Source of the DNA: Paramyrothecium sp. XJ0827
Lineage: Eukaryota > Ascomycota > Sordariomycetes > Hypocreales > Stachybotryaceae
DNA length: 64,000 bases
Direction of reading: 5' to 3'
Assembly (NCBI GenBank): GCA_020881915.1
Contig: JAJFPB010000004.1
Location: 3,534,001-3,598,000 of the forward strand
Every line of letters begins with the position of its first letter. Position 1 is the first letter of the stretch. Below the pieces are notes generated by a model. It saw nothing but the letters and a program-made list of their open reading frames with translations, searched no databases and had not been told where the DNA came from. Position numbers and translations under genes: made by a program. Of this stretch, positions 34,801-45,000 are shown in pieces.

Positions 34801-36905
34801 TGGGCTCGACACCACCCATGTGGGCGAGGATCGTTAACTGGGGGAGGGTCCCCTCGGGGGAGAGGAATTCGCCGAAGCGATTTTCGGAGTGGTCATAAGC
34901 TCGGCGCGGCCTCGACCCCAATTCGATTGACTTTTTCCTCGTTGTTCAATGTTTTCCTTGGACGAAAGAAAGCTCATGATCATCTCCTGAACCAGGGAGA
35001 TGACCAGAGAAAGATCTACAGACGGTCACATCATGGCCCCGATCGGTTGTCCCTCAATGCATAGTTCTTCGCTCCCCTTCTTTCTCTATCTCTCTTTCCA
35101 AACCTGAAGGACCGGGGCCTTTGGGGATCGCACACAGAGAGCTTCCTCTCCCCGCCATGCTGACCCCTTCCCCAATAGGGAGACGATCTGATCCTCACGA
35201 GCCACAGATGTCCACAGCACCGGGGGGTTACCATGGGTTCAAAGCCCTGCCAAAAGGCTAGAAGAGCCCCCATCCTCCCTCAGGCTTCACGGAGAGCCAA
35301 TGGTTAGGACCCTTCCGCTTCCTGATCTGGCAGTTTGTCGACCAAGGGGGTGGGAAGAGGTCCGCCACAGATGGGGGAGACAGAAAACCAGCCTCAAAAA
35401 ACTCAACCACACGGGAAGTGGCATTGGCGCTAGAGAGCCGCTGTGGCAAATGCTTTGGTTATGCGCTGGTGATGGAAATCGCTGTCAGGGGAACCCATTG
35501 ACCTAAAAGCGCCGTGCCAAGGTGTTTCCCCGGGAATCAAGCGATTCGAGGATACGACTACTGTGCCCTCCCAAGGATCCTCATGGCTGCTGCAGGATTA
35601 CGCATGCTCCTTTGCGCTTGACGACCGCCAGCCTGCGGGGAAGGGAGCAAGCAACGACTACATGGGGAAGACAGCAAATGCAAGCTCATCGCTGTGTAAG
35701 TGGGCCACGTTTTCCCGTGCCCTCGGAACGGGAAACGAACGGCAAAGGCCAATTGGCGGAGAAAGAAGCTCCGTCTACGCACAGGTGGAAAGGAGGAATT
35801 GAAGATGATTCCTCTCGAACGTGGCCGAGTCGTCACCGAGCGAGAGCCAAGGTGTGAACGAGGCAGCGCAGGGAAGCGGAAGTACCGCCGTGCTCTGGGT
35901 AATTGGTGGTTCGCAGCCAGAGATGCGCCTGGGTCGCCGCCAACGGAAGGGATTGACGTTCAGCAGGGCTCTGAGCAGAAACGAGCAGTGATGTTCTCCC
36001 GCCTTTTGCTCACTTCTTCACTTCTCCAGGGCGGCGGGCGATTAAGACCGAAAGGCCAGGCTGCTCGTGCGACGAGTTCAACCGCCGCGCAGGAGGGAAA
36101 AGGAAGAGATGGACGTGCCAAAGCTGGCAAGACAATGGGCCAGAGCATCATATGGGAAGGCATTGCAGGTTGAGTATCCGTTCAATCCTCCACATTTCTG
36201 CGTCCCCGTTTTCGCACCTATTGACCTGCCGCTGCGGCCCAGTTCCGAGTTGTTAGATATGTCAGGTACGTGACGACCTATTTTTCCTCTTCTCAATCTC
36301 CGAAGTGTCGGTGTTCAATTCTTGTGAATTGGGACGGGGGAAGGGGATGGGGGGAGCCAAAACGAGCTGAGGGAGTCGTGGTGACATCATCAACACCATG
36401 GTTTGCACAACGTTGCCACGACTGGGATGTTTTGCGAGTTACCGGGGCGTTGATCACTGCTCTGTACGTGCATCGCGTTTGCTCATTCTTACAAGGATGT
36501 TCGTTCTCGAAAATTGTCACATGCTGCCAGAATTATCTTTATGACTCAGAAAGAACCCCGGCGATAGACGTCAGTTGATTGAGCGATTGTATGCCCGGAG
36601 TGTGAGAGTGCGTCCGCATTAGCTCAATCCCCGGCACAAAGGAATGCGAAAGGAAACTACACGAGAAAAGCGAACAATTTCCCCTTGAACCGTTGCAGTA
36701 CAAAACCCAGCTGTCTTCCACATTTGGCATTTCAGAAGCTTGGCACTCAGTACAATTACTTACCCGTGATTTACTCTGAAAAGACCGAAGAAAACAAGCA
36801 GAAAATAACTCGTAGGGAACTGAGGCAAAAGAGAAAAAAGAAGTTTGAATAAGTGCAAGCAAGATATTGATTGAGTTTGGTGAGAATGCAAAAAGAAAGA
36901 ATCGC
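31827..36905. other. Gene-poor region between the CP2-family gene and tRNA-Thr
   Basis: About 5.1 kb. The first few hundred bases are probably the 3' UTR of the CP2-family gene. A short tandem repeat lies at 32383-32491. The remainder, including a C-rich patch near 34600-34680, gives only low-complexity open frames and no recognisable gene. Confidence 0.4.
32383..32491. repeat. Three tandem copies of a 36-40 bp unit
   Basis: The unit begins CCTTGTCACTTTGAAATG and continues with GAGAAAATGAGCATATACAC. Copies start at about 32383, 32423 and 32459. The first copy is the most diverged (TTAACTTTGAAGTG) and the last is truncated. The array ends about 10 bp before another GCAAGGTAAGG motif. Confidence 0.85.
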
Positions 36906-36988
36906 TGCCCCGTACTGGAATCGAACCAGTGATCTTGTCATTGCCACAGGAGTACTAGTGACACGCTATACCACTTAGCCAACGGGGC
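36906..36988 (-). tRNA. tRNA-Thr (anticodon AGT) with 11-nt intron
   Basis: On the minus strand the acceptor stem pairs GCCCCGT with ACGGGGC, and the D-arm contains TGGCTAAGTGGTATAGC. The anticodon stem is TGTCA/TGACA around loop CTAGTA..A, giving anticodon AGT (read as IGU). The T-arm is ACTGG TTCGATT CCAGT. An 11-nt intron sits after position 37. A T-rich tract follows the 3' end within 20 nt and could terminate RNA polymerase III. Confidence 0.94.
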
Positions 36989-37500
36989 TGTTTTGCGATG
37001 TCTTCTCATCTCTTAGTATGATCTATACGCTAAGCACAACGCTTCCAGTCGTGGGAATCCTCCTTCCACCCTGTACAGAAGCCCTTGGCTCATCATGCTG
37101 GCAGGAGTCCTGATATGAAGAGTTCTAACCTGTAGCCTTTGCACAAGCCACCTAATGGTGAGAAAACAAACCCCGTTGGCATCCAGGCTGGAAATTAGGT
37201 GTAGGCTGGTATCGAATAAGAATAAACAACTCATTCTTCAGTTCCATGATTCGGACGTGCTTGACTTTCGACAGATTATCATGGTCATTGTTAGAATCAA
37301 ATACACCGTGTTTATGGTAATAGCACATACTGAACCTCATAATTGCAGATGGGTTTGGGACAACCTACCCGCGTTTGACGAACTTGTCTAAGCGCTTCTC
37401 ACTCCCAATAGATGTCTACAATTTGTGCTTACGGGAAGTGGTAAACAGAATCTCACACATGTGGAGATCCTATGAGAGATTCAACGGGCCGTAGGGCGCT
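36989..37500. other. Intergenic region
   Basis: About 510 bp between tRNA-Thr and the 3' end of the P450 gene. Nothing recognisable apart from the probable P450 3' UTR. Confidence 0.45.
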
Positions 37501-39202
37501 TCACCTCTCCCTCAGGGATACCTTACATGGCACACCCTCGCAAGGGTGGGCAGCACCGGCCTCCACGAGGTACGCTCGCTGTCCGCCCACATTGCTCAGA
37601 TCAAGCTGCACCCGCCCTTCCGACCCCTTGTAGAAATCAGAGAAATCGAACTCCCGGACCAGGCAGGCCAGCACGGCCTTGATCTTGGTCAACACCATTT
37701 GTTGGCCTGGGCAAGCCCGCGGCCCATACTCGAATACCCGCCACGCAGCCTTTGGAGGATACAGCTCGTGGCCAGCCTCAACCAGGAAGCGCTCCGGGAT
37801 GAACTCTTTCGGCCGCTGCCACCACCGTTCGTCCTGCTGCATCGGCCAGTGCAGGATCTGGACGGCAAACCCTTCTGTGGGATATTCGTTCCCGTCATCG
37901 TCCACGAGCACGAGCTCTTTGGACCCCTCGCGGATACTGCCCGCTGGTGGGAAGATCCGCATCACTTCCTTGATAACCGCCAGAGTGTAGGGCAGCGCGT
38001 TCAGGATGGCAGGATCTTTGAGAATCGTCTCCTCGGCAGCTGCTGCGTTGAAATTGAGGACCGCATTGTGCTCAGCCCTCATCTTTTCGAGGACCTCGGG
38101 GTGGCGGTAAATCATATAAACGCTGTGCGCAATGGCTGCACCTGTAGAATCATAGCCATTAAAGAACATCATGCGCATGTTCCAGGTCGCTTGTTCCAGG
38201 AATTTTTCGTCTAATGTATCCCTGTCCATGTTAGACGGGTGAGATAGGTACTCCTCAATGGCGAGGTCCATCACAGCCTTGAAGTCTGTATCCTTGGTCA
38301 AGCCAGCCTTCTTAGCCTCCTTGAGGGCCTTGAAACGCCTGTTCAATTGCGCCTGGATCTCCCTGTTTAGAACACGGGTGTTCTTCCAGTTTCTATATCG
38401 CAAGCTCAGGTTGATGGGCAAGATGATGTTATGCGGCTGTTGCGCGGTATCCTTCAGAGTTAGCTGCTGGATCATTGCCTCGACGAGAGGGTGCTTTTGT
38501 CTTTGCGTGTCGGTCTTGAGGTTCAGCAAAAACTCGGAGATGATGTCGGCGACGAGGCGAAGTGTCATTTGTTCCAAGGCGAATTCTTTGCCTGTCTGCG
38601 CACGTTCCTTCAACATTTCCTTGAAGATGAGCACCCTATTGATGATGAGAGGCACTTCTGCCATTATGTTAGGTGTGCTGAAGGCGGGGCCGTATATGTT
38701 CATTCGGTGCTTCCAAGCATAACCATTGCTGTCAAAATAGGTTGGGCCCCCCGAGATAAAGTGCGCCCATTGCCGCAGGGCTTGGGGTTTGCGTACTCCA
38801 ACAACGTCATGATTCACGACTTCACTGGCCATACGAGGGTTTGTCACTACAAGCAGCGGCGCAAACAGTGGATAGGTGTCCATGTAGAATGCACCATTAC
38901 TGAAGTTGCGAGCCATGCTGGCAATGAAATAAAGGCTATGCGCCTTTGGAGGGAGCTTATCGAACGCCCTCTTGGCCTCGATGAGGTGTCCAAAGAGAAA
39001 GCTGTGAGGTGCTGCATTCTGGAGATTGGTCAGTTCACCTCGATGGCCGCGAAGAAGTAGTTGGCTCTACCTTTCCTTGCCTTATCAAAGTTGAGACTTT
39101 GTTCCGGGTTGCGTGCAGCCCAGCGAAGGCCCTAGCTAACCATGCGACAATTAAGGCCAAGCCGACCACGACAATCGCCCTGGTCGAATCCGAAGCTGCC
39201 AT
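37501..39202 (-). CDS. Cytochrome P450 monooxygenase
   Basis: Two exons on the minus strand: 39202-39071 and 39018-37501, with a 52-nt intron (GTAGAG donor, CTGAC branch site, CCAG acceptor), giving 549 residues. Exon 1 encodes an N-terminal membrane anchor (AIVVVGLALIVAWLARAF), and splicing restores LIRQGKNAAPHSFLFGHL, the usual linker before the first beta-sheet. Other signatures are the I-helix region FFNGYDSTGAAIAH, the K-helix ExxR (EVMR), the PERF motif (IPERFL) and the heme-binding loop FEYGPRACPG with the axial cysteine. It should be an ER-anchored monooxygenase. The sequence style resembles fungal P450s of the sterigmatocystin StcS group, but the substrate is unknown and no secondary-metabolite cluster is adjacent. 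The exon 1 boundary was inferred by hand. Confidence 0.92.
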
Positions 39203-39678
39203 TTTATATCTGGACGGGTGTTCAATTGTGTAGGAGTGCTAATATCTTATGTTGAGGCCCAGCAGACATTTATAGGCTGAGGACTGCACATGTCCAAGTG
39301 AAGGATATGGATGGAAAACACAAGATTTCCCCTATCCGTAGCTGAGGTGTGAGAAAGCTAAGAAAGGTGACTTATTGCTCAATAACTCGCTACCCTGGCG
39401 CCACCGTCGTTTTGGTGCTTACATGGCCCCTGTCACAACAGGGTATTCATGTCAGCATTGGAACGCCTCAATAGGTCGTGTAAATGACCCAAGTGGTTGA
39501 GCCCAAGAATTTTGGCGGTTGCGACTTTCGTTATGCGCACAGCTTGATACCGGACTCCTGAACGCAATAATGATTGCAAAGGTTCAAGACCACGTCCTTG
39601 GTTCATGCAATCCCGCAAAGGGGATCAATTGCGGATGAGACATCACTTGCCAATCGTAGAGCTTCCTGAAAGAGGCAA
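39203..39678. other. Intergenic region
   Basis: About 475 bp containing the P450 promoter and leader and the 3' end of the DUF167 gene. No further feature seen. Confidence 0.4.
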
Positions 39679-40032
39679 TCAGATGACAGCTTGCTGGAGT
39701 AATTCGAGCATTGTTGAGGCCTGCAATTCGCCGTCGGGAGTGACGCCGTCGACCAGCACAGTCTTGTCTCTCGATTTCAGGCCACGGATAAGCTGCAGCT
39801 GCGTCTTGGGAACTCCCAGAGCCTTGCTCAGGACTTGGATGACGGCTTTGTTTGCTTCGCCCTCCCTGGCCTGCGCAGCGACACACAGTTCGACGGCATG
39901 TTCCTTGACAGCCATGATACCCTCACGGTTCTTGCTTGCACCGGGTTTGACGTGGAGCTGGATCTGCAAAGCTCCCGCGGCCGCCTTGCCGGGCTTGCTG
40001 ATGAATCGCACAGCAGCAGCAGAGCTTGCCAT
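39679..40032 (-). CDS. DUF167 (YggU family) protein
   Basis: Single-exon gene of 117 residues starting at the ATG at 40032 (context agacATGG). The core reads LQIQLHVKPGASKNREGI, then CVAAQAREGEANKAV, then LGVPKTQLQLIRGLKSRDK, which is the DUF167/YggU fold found in all domains of life. The molecular function is unknown, although the fold has been proposed to bind nucleic acid. An upstream in-frame ATG at 40176 would add 48 residues. That extension is rich in Arg/Ser/Thr and could be a mitochondrial targeting sequence, but family alignment favours the short form. The gene is divergent from the HAD/SAK gene, with about 430 bp between the starts. Confidence 0.88.
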   Translation of the reverse strand: MASSAAAVRFISKPGKAAAGALQIQLHVKPGASKNREGIMAVKEHAVELCVAAQAREGEANKAVIQVLSKALGVPKTQLQLIRGLKSRDKTVLVDGVTPDGELQASTMLELLQQAVI

Positions 40033-40460
40033 GTCTTTTGGGTGACCGACGTCGATTTTAGGGTGAAAATTAGAAGTCAATTCACGGGTGGCTTGTATTG
40101 GAAAGTCCAAGAAGGGCAACTGACTGGCCCTAGTGTTCTTGGGAGTAGAAGCCAATGTTCGGGTTGAGACAGGCACGAAGCGACCCCACCAAGGTACCTA
40201 CCTCACCTTAGGTGGTAATGCCGCTGCAGCCTGCCCAGTGGGGTGGTCTTGCCAGCTACCTTAGGGCGGCTGCCAGATCCCTGCAAAAGCTGGTCAAATG
40301 TCGTCAATTGCCAGAAACTCTTCCACCGCAAGCCTCAGCACTCGGCTTCTCTCGTCCACCTCAAACCCACTCGGCTCTCGCGCTCGCTCCCTCCGCCGCC
40401 GCCCCCATCATCTGTATGATCGCTGCAAGGCTTGGAAGGCTCAAACCGTCATCAAGCGCC
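40033..40460. promoter_or_regulatory. Shared divergent promoter region with TACCTTA-type motifs
   Basis: About 430 bp separating two divergent start codons. It contains an inverted motif cluster at 40191-40214 (AAGGTACCTACCTCACCTTAGG) and another CTACCTTAGGG at 40256-40266. These match the dispersed motif seen upstream of several other genes in this window. A regulatory role is inference. Confidence 0.4.
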
Positions 40461-42314
40461 ATGGCCTCGGCATTCAGCGCCTACCATGGCGCTGCCAGTT
40501 CATCCCAGTTCACCGTGACGGCCTTGGGTCGGTGGTCCGTCTTGAACAAGTCGCTTCCACGTTGGTTCTCCCAGTTTTTCATTGCTGGCCTCACTCGCAT
40601 CGCCCTGAAGCTAATTCATGGATAGCTGGAGATAAGATCAAGGCACTGCACGTCTACGACTTCGACAATACTTGTACGTAGCTGGCAAGCCTTGCTCGAA
40701 AGATCCACGAGACGACGCGCAACTGCCGGTCACGCATTCGGCTAACCTGATGCCTTAGTGTTCAAAACGCCACTCCCCAATCCAGCCCTTTGGAACGGAC
40801 CTACGATCGGAGTGCTTTCCAGCCAAGAAGTCATTGTAAATGGTGGGTGGTGGCACGACAATCGAATACTCGCCTCCACCGGCGAAGGCTTGGAAAAAGA
40901 AGAGCCCCGCGCGTGGGAGGGCTGGTGGAACGAAAAGATCGTTGAGCTTGTCAAGTTGAGCATCAAACAACCCGATGCTCTTTGCGTGCTGTTGACGGGT
41001 CGATCCGAAACCGGCTTCGCCGATCTGATCAAGAGAATAGTCGCAAGCAGAGGTCTTGAGTTTGACATGGTAAGCCTGAAACCACAGGTCAGCCCAACGA
41101 ATCAGCGCTTCTCGAGTACCATGCACTTCAAGCAACTGTTCCTGAATGCTTTGATGGAGACATATAAGCAGGCCGAGGAAATTCGTGTATATGAAGATCG
41201 GCCAAAGCACACAAAGGGCTTTCGCGACTTTTTCGACGAGTACAACCGCCGGCAGTCGATACACCCAACGCGAGGGCCTATCACGGCCGAGGTTATCCAA
41301 GTAGCGGACACCTCGACATGTTTGGATCCTGTCATCGAGGTGGCTGAGGTCCAGCACATGATCAATCATCACAATGACGCGATACTAAAACAACACTTCA
41401 ACCGGCGCCAATCCCGCCTCCGTATCAAGAAGACCGTTTTCTTCACAAGCTACATGATCGGTGCTGAGGATTCTCAAAAGCTTCTCAAGCTCGCTCAGAT
41501 ACCGCCCAACACTCCTGACCAGGAACTCAAGTTTCATGGCAACAATATCTTGATCTGTCCGCGCCCTTGTCCCGCAAGTATTCTTGAAAAGGTTGGCGGC
41601 ATGGGTAGCAAGATGATGTGGGAAGCTACCGGCACAGCATGCTATGAGAATAGCATTTGGGCAGCTCGCGTTCGGCCAGTCCCATCCAGTGCACCTTACC
41701 ATACAGACAACCCTGTCCCGCTTGTTGTTTTGGCTCTAAAAAAGGGTGCCCGACCAATTGATGCTGGAAAAATTACAAATTGGAAGCCACTACCTGCCGA
41801 TCAGGTTTTCAAGTTCGAGGCTTCTGTTGGCGAAAAAGTCATCCTTCGGATTGAAGCCGATGATCCAAGAGAGGACCCGTACGAAAGCCTTTTCGCAAAC
41901 AAAGCTTCGAAACGTAAGCATACAGGTGACGACGATAGAGGACCCAGGCATTCTCAGGGGCATCTCGGCAGCAAGCAAGACACACGAAACTTCCACACAG
42001 GCCGTGGCGGTGGTCGTGGTCGTGGTGGCAATGCACACCGCGGCGCTCGCGGCGGTGCCAGAGGCAATGCTAAAGGTGGTCGTGGGCGAGGCGGCTTCAA
42101 TTATCGTTCACTTGACGACGTAGATCCCAAGAATCAGCAGCATGGATCGGGCTACCAAGTTGATTATGATGACGCCTATCCACCGGTTAACCCATCTCAA
42201 GCCCGTCCACCTGGTTCGAACCAAAGCGGATATGCTTGGGCTACTCAACAAAACCAAGGACGTCCCATGGGTGGCCAAGGTTCAAATGGCGCAGACTTAC
42301 AAAACTACTATTAG
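40461..42314 (+). CDS. HAD-superfamily 'Swiss Army Knife RNA repair'-like protein with RGG-rich tail
   Basis: Three exons: 40461-40560, 40626-40673 and 40759-42314, giving 567 residues. Introns are 65 and 85 nt. Joining gives FTVTALGRWSVLNKSLP-PGDKIKALHVYDFDNT-LFKTPLPNP, a clean family alignment. The HAD motif I is VYDFDNTLF, and LLTGRSE is the motif II-like strand. A long helical middle region follows (about residues 100-380). The C-terminal tail (about 450-510) has dense RGG/GRG repeats typical of RNA-binding segments. Proteins of this HAD_SAK type are annotated from domain context as possible RNA-repair or RNA 5'-end processing enzymes; direct evidence is scarce. The ATG at 40461 has a good context (cgccATGG), though an in-frame upstream extension is open. 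It converges with eIF2B-epsilon. Confidence 0.85.
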
Positions 42315-42681
42315 AAGCACATCGACAGGCCTAACGACATGGCCCGCGTTTTCACGTACAAGTGATGCTTTTCGAGCAAGTACCAGCTGGGAAGTCATCA
42401 GATTGTGTGCCAATGTTAGCATTCCGCACGAGTGCTTGACGATAAAGGATATTTTCTTTAGCTCCTGTACTATAGTTATAGCTCATTTGTGACTGTGTAT
42501 GCAACAGCTACGCGGCCAAGGGTTTTCAGACAAAAGGCGGCAAGGCGTCCGGGGATTCAATTAATGGAAGGCGGTGGCAGTTTGTCCACCGTGCTTGGAC
42601 TCGCTCAATATCTCATGATACCAAGGTTTGCTCGCAGTGTAGCTTGTTTCAATTTATTTCTGTTTTACTCTCTATTTCTGC
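42315..42681. other. Convergent 3' intergenic region
   Basis: About 370 bp between the stop codons of two converging genes. It presumably consists of the two 3' UTRs, which may overlap. No other feature seen. Confidence 0.45.
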
Positions 42682-45000
42682 CTACTCGTCGTCATCATCA
42701 GCGTCGTCATCCTCTTCTTCCGACGCATTTTCCAACCACTCAACCAAAACTCTACACTTTTCCTTCAGAAGCTCCATCCCTTCACCTTCCTTCGCACGAT
42801 CGTCCTCCCACCAGCTGAGGATGCCATCCTCCTCCAGGATGTCAAGGGCATACAGCTGCTGCAGAAGACCGGCCAGGACGGTGCCCAGCCTGGCCTGGTC
42901 GGCGCCTCCCTTGACGCCCAGCAGAGCACGCTGCATGGCGAGAATGAACTCGATCTGCTCCGGTTCGTCGCCGCCGACGCCGACCTCGTCGACAAACTTG
43001 GACGCGCCCTTGCGCGCGGTGAGAGCCTTCTCGGCGGCCTTGCTGGGCTCGAGGGAGCCGTGCTCGGGGGTGAGCAGCTCGGCGGCGCGGCGGGCAAAGG
43101 CGGTGGCGACGGCCTTGCGCATCATGGTGTCGGAGGCGTCGTTTGCGAGGCGCAGGCCCATGAATTCGAGCTTGGCCGAGTCGAAGTCGCCCGAGTCGGC
43201 GCGCAGGGCGTCGAGAAGGCCGTGGACGGCGTCGGCGTGGAAGGACATCTTGCCGGCCGAGTCATCCGAGGCGAAGGAGGAGAGGCGCGAGCGGGAGGAG
43301 GCGGCGGCATCAGCGGAGAGGAGGTTGGGGTCGTCCTCGTCGTCGGAGATGACTTCGGAGGCGAGCGTAGAAATGGACGAGCTCGACAGGTTGAGGTGGG
43401 CGAGAGTGTAGATGAGAGGCTTTTGAAGACGAGCGGGGTCTTCGTCGTCGAGCTCCTCGTCCTCGGAGTCGACGAAGAGAGCGGCGTTGGTGTTTGGTCC
43501 GAGCAGACCAGTATCCTTTGTGACAGGATTGCCGTCTGCTGTAAGCGTTGAGAGGCTCACACTCTCCTTCAGGGTGATGTTTTCGCCAATCTCAGCGCCA
43601 AATGAGAGTAGTGATCCTGGAGGTATTGAGCTGTTCTTTCCAACTGTGACAACGTCGGCCAAAATGGAGTGCTGTACCCTGGCTCCGTCTCCGATGGTGC
43701 TGTCTTGCCAGATGAAGCAGTTCTCGAGCACAACGTCCTTACCGATCCTGCAGTCGCGCCCGATGATGCTGTTGGTGATCCTGCTGCGTTCGCCTATCGT
43801 GGTGCCCTGGCCCACGATGGTGTTCGCCAGGGTGGCGTTTGGCGCATGCGACGCGCCAATCTCCATCACGACGCCGTTCTTGTGTCGCTTGTACGTTTGC
43901 TTGGGAACGATGTTGTTCTCGGGAATGAAGGGGAAAGTCCACCTGGACAGGACGTCCCGGCTGATGGCGTCGTACATCTGCAGATTGCTGGCTCGGGCGG
44001 CGTAGCCTTCTTCGAGAATTTCGGCATAGATCATCTTCCCGTTCAGCTCCCAATCCTTCAGGACACCGTGCAGGAAATTCCTGCGCGGCAGCTCGTAATC
44101 GAAGCTCTCGGACCACAATGCGAGGACCTCGGGAGTGCAAATGTCAATTTGAGCATCAATCAAGTCGGCCCGCAGCTCGAAATCCGTAGAGAGCTCATCC
44201 ACAATGGCGGGGTCCATCGAGATGTAATGGTCGTCTTGCAAGGGGTGCATCTCGTCGTAGTGAAGACATCGTTGATTCTTGGTATCGACGACGAATATCG
44301 GCGTGATGGCGTTGGTCTTGGTTCTGTGGTCGTCCTGTCCACCACTGCGAAGGACCACGGTCATGATGTTGGCCGCACTCGTCTCCCTCCTCTTGCGATG
44401 GGCGGCGAGGGCCTTGTCCAGCATGATGTTCGACACAAGATCGCCGTGCACCAGGATGAAGTCGTTGTCGACAAGCGAGCGCTTGTCCAGGTCGCGCAGG
44501 ACGTCGCCCACGGATCTCGCATCGGACACCCGGACGAATTGTAGGACTGAGAAGGGGGATGAGCGAGAGGAGGTGGACCACCGTGAGCGGCTGATGTAGT
44601 CTTCGACCTGGTCGGTGTGTGCGCCGCAGTAGATGTAGACCTCCTGGACGCCGTTCATGGCCAGAAACTCGAGGGTGTATTCGATGAGGGGCGTGTTTGC
44701 GAGGGGGAGGAGACACTGCGGGACATTTCAATAAGCAACGTGACTCCGCGCCGGGCATCTCGATACATACTCTTGGCTTTTCCAAGCTGAACGGTCTGAA
44801 TCTATCCTGGAACGAGTCGGCGAGGACCTGCGGCGCAAGGTCAGCATCTCATCACGAACTACCCCACCATCCCGCCCAAGGCAGTCGGACAGCAAACATA
44901 CAACAGCCTGGAGAACGTCCTCGGTCTTGTTCTCTACGCCCGGCTTGGCGGGCTTCTTGCCCTTGGCCGAGCCCGCGCTCTGCTTTCCCTTGTGCGACAT
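42682..45000 (-). CDS. GCD6: eIF2B epsilon subunit (catalytic guanine nucleotide exchange factor)
   Basis: Three exons on the minus strand: 45000-44902, 44827-44771 and 44715-42682, giving 729 residues. The introns (74 and 55 nt) have GTATGT donors and CGCAG acceptors. Splicing joins [43 protein letters not shown] in frame. The N-terminal half is a nucleotidyltransferase-like fold ([15 protein letters not shown]). A left-handed beta-helix of hexapeptide repeats follows (for example NTIVGQGTTIG, NSIIGRDCRIG, NCFIWQDSTIG). The C-terminal W2/HEAT domain ends with the aromatic-acidic segment ILSWWEDDRAKE and a very acidic tail. This subunit recycles eIF2-GDP to eIF2-GTP and is the target of phospho-eIF2-alpha in starvation signalling. 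All expected domains are present. The symbol follows yeast. Confidence 0.96.

Noticed and set aside
43669..44544. 291-codon plus-strand open frame
   Set aside because: Antisense to the well-supported eIF2B-epsilon gene.
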